A program made the position numbers and the translations under genes. A model generated the notes under the pieces. That model saw only the letters and a program-made list of their open reading frames with translations, had not been told where the DNA came from and did no database searches. From positions 10,570 to 24,239 of the forward strand of contig BEXV01002608.1 in NCBI GenBank assembly GCA_003118195.1: DNA of 13,670 bases, written 5' to 3'. Origin of the DNA: Hemicentrotus pulcherrimus. Taxonomy: Eukaryota > Echinodermata > Echinoidea > Camarodonta > Strongylocentrotidae. Below are positions 1-6,648 of this stretch, piece after piece. Position 1 is the stretch's first letter; each line of letters begins with the position of its first letter.

Positions 1-204
1 GATTGATTTTTATTCGACAAGCTTCCAACATAGAACAATATACAATAATAACAGATCAAAAATAGGTCAGCTTGAACAGGATAACCCACGAAAGCTCGAG
101 AGCTTATTTCCAGTGGGGTCCCTTACAGACATGTATAAAATATATATGTTAAAAAAGTAATATTTACAGACAGATAAGAAAATTAAAAGAACGACTTATC
201 ACAG

Positions 205-311
205 ATAATAATAATAATAACAACATTAAACTGATGATAGAAATGATATTAAGTAAAAGAAGAAAAAGAAGAAGGAGAAGAAGAAAAAGATGAGAAGGAA
301 GAAGAGGAAAA
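205..311. repeat. ATA and GAA-rich simple sequence
   Basis: An (ATA)n stretch at about 205-220 is followed by an AAGAAG/GAGAAG purine-rich tract at about 255-311. Both lie in the presumed 3' UTR of the LINE copy. Confidence 0.8.
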
Positions 312-400
312 TAATGATGAATTTGTAAAATTTCTATAACGTACGAAAACATAAGTATATACAACATGAAAAAGTATGCACCGACAGAAGAATACAAATT

Positions 401-718
401 TCAACCATATAACATGTCATTCACTTCTCTTCTCTGACTGACAAGTATTAGGTATTCCTTTAATTTCCTCTTTAAATTATCATAGTTTCCTATTTCTTTT
501 ACACCGTTGGGAAGGGAATTCCAATGTTTTATGGCATTGTAAAAAAAAGATTTTCCAATACTACCTACTCTTTCTGGTAAATTAAAGTTGAATCGGCTAT
601 TTCTTGTATCATAATGATGTACGTCAGTAACAAGATTGAAGTTGGATCGAATATAAAGATTCGACCTAGTATGATATATTTTATGCTTTTTATGTTTTGA
701 TCTATATGTTTTGATCTA
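401..718 (-). pseudogene. LINE reverse-transcriptase C-terminal fragment, copy I
   Basis: The frame ends at TGA 403-401. Translated on the minus strand it contains Y-D-T-R-N-S-R, then G-K-S-F-F-Y-N-A-I-K-H-W-N-S-L-P and a lysine-rich end (N-L-K-R-K-L-K-E-Y-L). This is the recurrent 'FFY.A...WNSLP' closing block of LINE-encoded polyproteins. About 100 residues are readable. Upstream, a 14-bp tandem duplication shifts the frame, and stops follow. Only the tail of the ORF remains, without palm motifs. Confidence 0.75.
691..718. repeat. Perfect 14-bp tandem duplication
   Basis: tatgttttgatcta is present twice in direct contact (691-704 and 705-718) inside the LINE fragment. Because 14 is not a multiple of three, it breaks the reverse-transcriptase frame. 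Confidence 0.9.
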
Positions 719-844
719 TGTGCCTGTGTAAAGGGTTTAATTCAATAAATGATAGCATGAATTCTTAACTTAAAGTCCGCCAGCATAAAGTAAAAGGGGC
801 CATACCCCCAAACACCGCAGTGATACTGTTCTGCAGATCATCAT

Positions 845-968
845 AGTAGAGGATGTGTGTGTGGGCGTGTGCGTTTCTGTTTATGTCGTGGTAGTGCGTA
901 TGTTGGTGGGTTCGTGAGAGTGCGCGTTTGTGCGTGTGCGGGTATGTGTTTGTGTGTATGTGTGCGAA
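845..968. repeat. Degenerate TG-rich tract
   Basis: A long run of gtgtgtgtg, gcgtgtgcg, tgcgtgtgcggg and similar alternating purine-pyrimidine sequence. The short ORF that starts within it is low complexity and not a gene. Confidence 0.75.
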
Positions 969-970
969 AT

Positions 971-1319
971 GCTACCATTTAATTGTATAAAACTTGCTGA
1001 CATAAAGAGACTAGAGATTTTCCAAAACTTAAGCGATTTGAGACAAATATATCAGTATTACCAGTACCAACTCATCAAATTGCATTATGGCAATTGTTGT
1101 ACGAAGGATAACAGCAGGTGATTAAAATCATTCATTACCACACACACCTGGATAAGTACTATCCGTAAATTTGAATACATCCATTTAATGGACGACTTCA
1201 CACAGTACGTCATTTTTTCATGAAAATGGCGATGCCCATGTGGTGAAAAACTGTACATTATTGTTGCTGTATGCCTTTTTCATAAACTTTGGTGGGTAAT
1301 CTTGTTTATCAAAGGGCAA
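971..1319. other. No gene seen
   Basis: AT-rich sequence without a convincing coding frame, RNA gene or clear repeat. Confidence 0.5.
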
Positions 1320-1505
1320 GAATAAAATAAATCTCTCAGAACAAGTAAAGTTAGTTCCTGAGTGAGGTTTTCTTTACGTCCTTATAGAAAGAATTGTAGA
1401 ATTGTGGGATTAACGCCTTACCCCAGGGACAAGCGCACAATTTGTTTCCAACCTGAGAGCTCCCGGTTACAAGACCACTGGTCTACAACTGAGCCACCTC
1501 GCCTC
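1320..1505 (-). mobile_element. tRNA-derived SINE
   Basis: The minus strand starts GAGGTGGCTCAGTTGTAG, a box A-like segment at 1497-1483, then C-T-T-G-T-A-A at the anticodon-loop position (TGT, Thr-like) and a degenerate box B AGGTTGGAAAC at 1454-1444. The box spacing of about 28 nt fits a pol III internal promoter. The downstream part (GGGTAAGGCGTTAATCCC, then ATAAGGACGTAAAG) resembles tails common in marine-invertebrate SINEs. Stems are partly mismatched, so it is a decayed copy rather than a tRNA gene. The 3' limit is uncertain. Confidence 0.6.
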
Positions 1506-1510
1506 CACCA

Positions 1511-2618
1511 ACAAAAGTAATGATAATTGTTCAATAATCGGTTTCAACCGAATATCAACATTTCAGATCAACAATGTTGAATAACGGTTTACATACAATG
1601 TCGCTACCGTTATTGGTTTATTAGGGATGAATGTAAAGGTCATTTGCAATGAAGCGGTCCAAATTACCCTAAAATCGAATTAATTGCAACGACATTTCAT
1701 AACATTGTCACCACTAATAGATATAACCTTCATAATCTTGCATTTAATCATCGTTTGGACTTCATCATTCAACGTAATTTAAAAAGTTAGAAAGCATGTA
1801 CAGTGTACTTCCTTAAGTTTTTCACAAAATGATTTTCGAATAAGTCTTTACAACAAAATGAGAGAGTTCTTCCTTATCTGTATAATACGAACTTTAAATC
1901 AAAACCGTTTAAGGGAACGTTATGTTGATATCCATGTGAACATTGTTGCATTTATGGCTGCATTTCAGTAATCACACCTTAATACAAAAATACTTCATTC
2001 AGCAATTATGTACAATTTCATCCCATAATATATATATTGATAATGTGCAAGCTATTTACACGTAAGGAATATAAACAAATGATATACAAAAGAGTAAAGT
2101 GTTAACAATAGACTCCTTAATAAATTTCAAAATATTGAGAATAAAGTACATTGTAATAAAAACTCACGTTTGCAGGGTTCAATAATCGACGTTGCTCGAA
2201 AATTTAAGATTAAAACGTATTTATGATAGCACAATATTTAGATACGTAGAAATTGTAGGCCCCCTCATCACTATTTCGAAAACTATTAATTAAAACATCA
2301 CAGCGTTCAAAGTAGGTGTTGGGAATGGTATTTGTAAATACATTAAGAGGATCGCAGTAAGTAACAATTCATCACAATACTTCATGGAGACATCCTGAAA
2401 AGACATACTATATTTCAAACAATCAATTTCTCACATTGATAGATAAGATGTAAACAGAAAATGGTCAGCCACAGATGACCTGTAAGAACAGATTTAGTTC
2501 TTTATCATATATTTCCTGCAATCCCTATATAAACCCAGTTCTCTATTTACATGACTAAAGAGTGTATAGTCTTCTATATAAGGTCTCTTGCGATGGTATT
2601 GCTGTAGACTTTCTAGAT
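1511..2618. other. Gene-free AT-rich stretch
   Basis: About 1.1 kb with stops in all frames at short intervals, no tRNA-like box pair, no long repeat and no splice-bounded exon that I could support. It lies between the SINE and the 3' end of the surface-protein gene. Confidence 0.55.
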
Positions 2619-2624
2619 TTTATT
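2619..2624 (-). terminator. Candidate polyadenylation signal AATAAA
   Basis: The minus strand reads AATAAA 140 nt downstream of the stop codon of the surface-protein gene, in an otherwise gene-free 3' flank. The position suits a short 3' UTR. Such hexamers are frequent in AT-rich DNA, so this is only a candidate. Confidence 0.4.
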
Positions 2625-2763
2625 TTAATCGAACAGTTTCCGATGATGTTCAGTAAGCAAGTTATTCGTTTCTTTCCCCCGTCATAACAAAACACATACC
2701 AGTGAGTAGGGAAAGAAGGGTCACAATTTTGAAAGGCATGGTGAGTGAATAGATGTGCTATCT

Positions 2764-3015
2764 TCAAATTGCCATGGTGATCAAAAGAGTCACGAGCAGC
2801 AAAATGAGTGCAGGAATAGGTCGAGATGATGCGGCGTCCATACCATTACATTCTTTAGTGTTACAGCATCTATGGCATTCAGTCTTGTCCATTCCACCGG
2901 TGGGTTGCGCGTGTCTGCAAGACATTGAAGCCATGTTTGCACCATCACAATACATCTCAGTAGAAGCACACTTGCGTACGATGGAGGTGTGTGTCGTGTT
3001 CGAAGTCTTTAATGT
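2764..3015 (-). CDS. Exon 7: C-terminal Ly6/uPAR part, GPI signal and stop
   Basis: The exon is 252 nt including TGA at 2766-2764, with acceptor TATACTTTAG. It codes residues 445-527. Cysteines lie at 460, 467, 477, 491, 494, 495 and 500, ending in E-C-H-R-C-C-N-T-K-E-C-N, the usual closing signature of the family. A small/polar stretch (G-M-D-A-A-S-S) gives candidate GPI attachment residues and is followed by R-P and the hydrophobic end IPALILLLVTLLITMAI. No charged cytoplasmic tail follows, which favours a GPI anchor over a transmembrane anchor. Confidence 0.88.
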   Translation of the reverse strand, partial: TLKTSNTTHTSIVRKCASTEMYCDGANMASMSCRHAQPTGGMDKTECHRCCNTKECNGMDAASSRPIPALILLLVTLLITMAI

Positions 3016-6000
3016 CTAAAGTATAAATAGCCAGAATGACGAGAGAAATTCGTTTCTTCCGAGTCTGGCATTCAATGTTCAAGTAATTCAAAAAAGTTAG
3101 GCCTTTTGAAAGAAACATTTTCGAAATGAACGATGGTGTAATAATATTGATATTTGATTTGATTAGTTCGATTTATCTACTCCTTTTTGTGATATTTTCT
3201 ACGTCTACTTCACTAACTGATTACAACGTTATATTCATGAATCCAAATATTACGATTGACAAAATTATCAAAGTAGGGTATTTGCGTTATTGCATTACTG
3301 ATTGAAGCGAAAGTGTTTTCTTTTCTTTGTTTGCTCGCCAATTGTTATGATTGGTTAAAAACATTTTAAAAGATTTTTAAAAGGAATCCTGTAAACTATC
3401 TATATTTTCTTCTCAGTGTGAATGACCTACCAGGCAACTCTCTCCAGCTCTACACATCTGAGTGGAAAATGCTGTAATCCGTGATCCACCAATTGAACAA
3501 GAATGGGTGAGATCATTAGTGCTGCATGCATAGCATGTCAAATCCTGTAAAGGGGATGGTCGAAGTGACAGGAAAATAATCATACGATTTAAAATGAAAT
3601 ATAATATCAATAAACTACTGCTCTCAATATTTCACCAGATAAAGCTTGTGTTGATCGACACTAGCAGAACTCATTTGAATTTTCCTTAAATAGATCCACT
3701 TATTGACACGTTCGAGTTTATATTTTTTTCTTTTTTACGCCTAGATGTGTAAAATTAATGACTGTAGCCGCGACAGCATCGCGACAACATCGTTCAGAAG
3801 CTGAGTTAACAATGCTATTTTTATTGTGATTCTTAACAGTCTATATCCTACACTAACTGGAGACCTAACAACAACCTGGCTTAAAGGTAAAGACCAGTAT
3901 TGGAAACGCCTCAATTGCAAAAAATGAAATGGAAGCTCTTATTACCAATCATGTGAAAGAATATGTTTTGACTAATTCATGATGATAACAATTTTGCAGG
4001 GAAACCGCCTACTAATTGATATATTTGGTAAATTAGTTTATCTATTGGTGTGTGAGAGATAAACGCACGTGCCGCGCACGTGTGCGTAGTCCCATATACA
4101 TCTTTCTGTGCACAGTGCTTGTAACTTTACGAAGACTGGGCCAAATTTCTTATCATTCTGATGATTCCAGAACCTTGCAGTACACACCAATACTTATATG
4201 CTAGATGATCAACATTTTCTGATCGATTCCACAACGTTTCTTTCACATTTCAATCGCATGACCAACTTACACTGCATGGCCCTTTCCCTTACCCAAGGCT
4301 AAGCCCAACATCAATCATTACACTACATCTTTGACGGAGCCAGTAATACTGTAGAAAGTATCCCTTTTTTTGTTAGTGCTTTCCATTTTATGTCTCATAT
4401 GGAGAAAAGAAAAAAAATCATCAACAAAAATCTGCCGAACTGTATAGATCTACATTATATTGCTTACTGTCAGGGATGAAGGAAAATCACCGCTCATTTA
4501 TATTAATGAAGACAAAAAATCTTTTTTTTTTTTTTTTTAATCAATTTGAAATTTTACACCCTACAGATTGTAAACTTGTATTCAGCGAAGAAAAATTTCA
4601 CTTACCGAATATGTGCTTATAACAGTTACAGGAGCCTCAGTAATAACTGCAAAATAATGGAATCAACGATGGAAGTACAAGAATTAAACATGTTAGTAGA
4701 TAAACATTAAGCCTATAATGGGTACTTTTCCTCCGTCCCAGCAATGAGTAAGTATAACTCTATACCACAACACACACAGAATCAAAATGGATCATAAACA
4801 TGAATAACGTGTGCATTGATATAAAGGAATGTTAGATATCATATAAAGCACAATGAGCAATGTCTGTCGATAAATTTTCCCTTTAACTGCTGGAGAGAGA
4901 TAATAACAATGTAATATGCGAAGTATGATGATTAATGGCAATAACCTTTAAGGAGAGGGATACGGTATGTTTCGTGACCTTGACCGTTCTGAACGTTTAA
5001 TGGTGAAAACATTATGATATTGATTTCTATATATATATATATGTATATATATTTATGTAATATAATCCCTTCATTTGTACATGTTGATAAACACACGAAG
5101 TTTTTTGTAATATTGTGTAATGTCGACATGTGAATATGTTCATTGTTTGGTATATATCCTATTGAATCCTTATGTTATAGATCTCAGCAAAGTGCTTAAA
5201 ACCATTTTAAGAGCAGTTGAAATTTTTTTTAAAGTTCTGATCACTACTTACGGGTCCGACCAGAAACCGTTGAGTTGTAAGGGATTCCATTTTCGTCCAA
5301 GATTTCGATGTTGTTTTGATTGAGAATGAACTCAGTCAAAGTGTTCACTATGTCGTCGCTGGGATGGATAATGTCAAGAATGCCATGAACCATAGGAGGA
5401 TTAAGAGAGAAGGTTGTAACATCTGCTGTGATTGGGCAGATACCGTCCCACATGCCAGATGAAGCATTGCAGTAAGCCCTTTCGATCTGTAGCATGGCAG
5501 AAATTTTATCAAACAGATTTCAAACCATTTCAACAAAGTTAATAAAGGATGCTACACCTGTCTCATGTACTTTTGAAATATTTCAAAGTTTAATTTTTCT
5601 GGAACCACGAAATGTTTCTGATTTTGTTTAACTGTATTTATCAAACTTCTTAATTTTCCGGATTTTGTTTGCACCAATGAACCCAGAACCAGACATAGTT
5701 GAATTTATCTTACAGCACCTAGGTTCATTGCAATATTGATAAATATAAATTCATATTATTAATATCTCTACCAAAATCTTACCTTTAAAACGTGTCAGGC
5801 TATTTCTCTAAATTATTATGACACTCCTTAAATCCAATTCATACTGGCAATATATTTATACACTTGGAAACGGAGAAGAAATCAGACGATGTCGATTTTT
5901 TTAAAAAGGGACCCGTTTTCGGTTTCATGAACCAGAGACTACCTTTATATTCTTTGAGTGCCGATACTTCAATTAACATCTATCCTGAACAGTACTGGTA

Positions 6001-6586
6001 TGCACGGCTTCGAGTATGATAACCCGGCTTTTTGATTATGTATAAACGAATAACAAAAGTACCCTGCATGTCAGTATTCTCATACTCACCGTTCCTTCCC
6101 ACATTATTGCGGCTTTCATGAATTTAGATGAAGAAGTGTCACCTAGGGCTTCTTCAAATTCTTCATCGTTGACAGATATTATAACACGTATCGAAGCTAT
6201 TGCTGTTTCTGTGATAACCAACAACAAAATGTAAAAATAAAAAGAAGGCTTTCAACAAAATATCTGTGAATTTGTGTTAATGAAGGATTTGTATGAAGAA
6301 ACAATAAAACTAATTAAGTAGATATTCCTTAATCAATTTATTTTATTTCTACAAAAATCACCAACATTTTTGACATTTTCATCTCAATTGTATTTGGGAT
6401 CTGTATATAATCGTATGTACTATTACCTGCGACGAACTGCATGTAATGATCATCTTGTATCATCCTACTAATATATAAAAGTTCATTTCTATCTTTTAAC
6501 GGTATTTAAGCCTGCGTTACATTTAACTGTCCATTTGATCCATTTGACATGTTAGTCTTGACATTGCTTGTGAATAACAAATCTAC

Positions 6587-6648
<62 letters not shown>

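Larger units (their letters stand above)
1..770 (-). mobile_element. Non-LTR retrotransposon (LINE) 3' end, copy I
   Basis: Read on the minus strand, a reverse-transcriptase C-terminal reading frame is followed by about 400 nt of 3' UTR. This runs to the window edge and ends in a GAATAAAAATCAATC-type tail, as LINE 3' ends of the CR1/L2/RTE-like kind do. Truncation at the 5' side is the normal fate of such copies. The left boundary may lie just outside the window, and the right boundary is approximate. Confidence 0.7.

Noticed and set aside
1440..1505. Functional tRNA-Thr gene on the minus strand
   Set aside because: The D and anticodon regions look tRNA-like, but box B is degenerate (GGTTGGAAAC) and stems mismatch. 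A SINE-type tail follows.
4932..5129. 65-residue minus-strand ORF
   Set aside because: It crosses a TA microsatellite in intron 4, has no splice-compatible borders and no domain.
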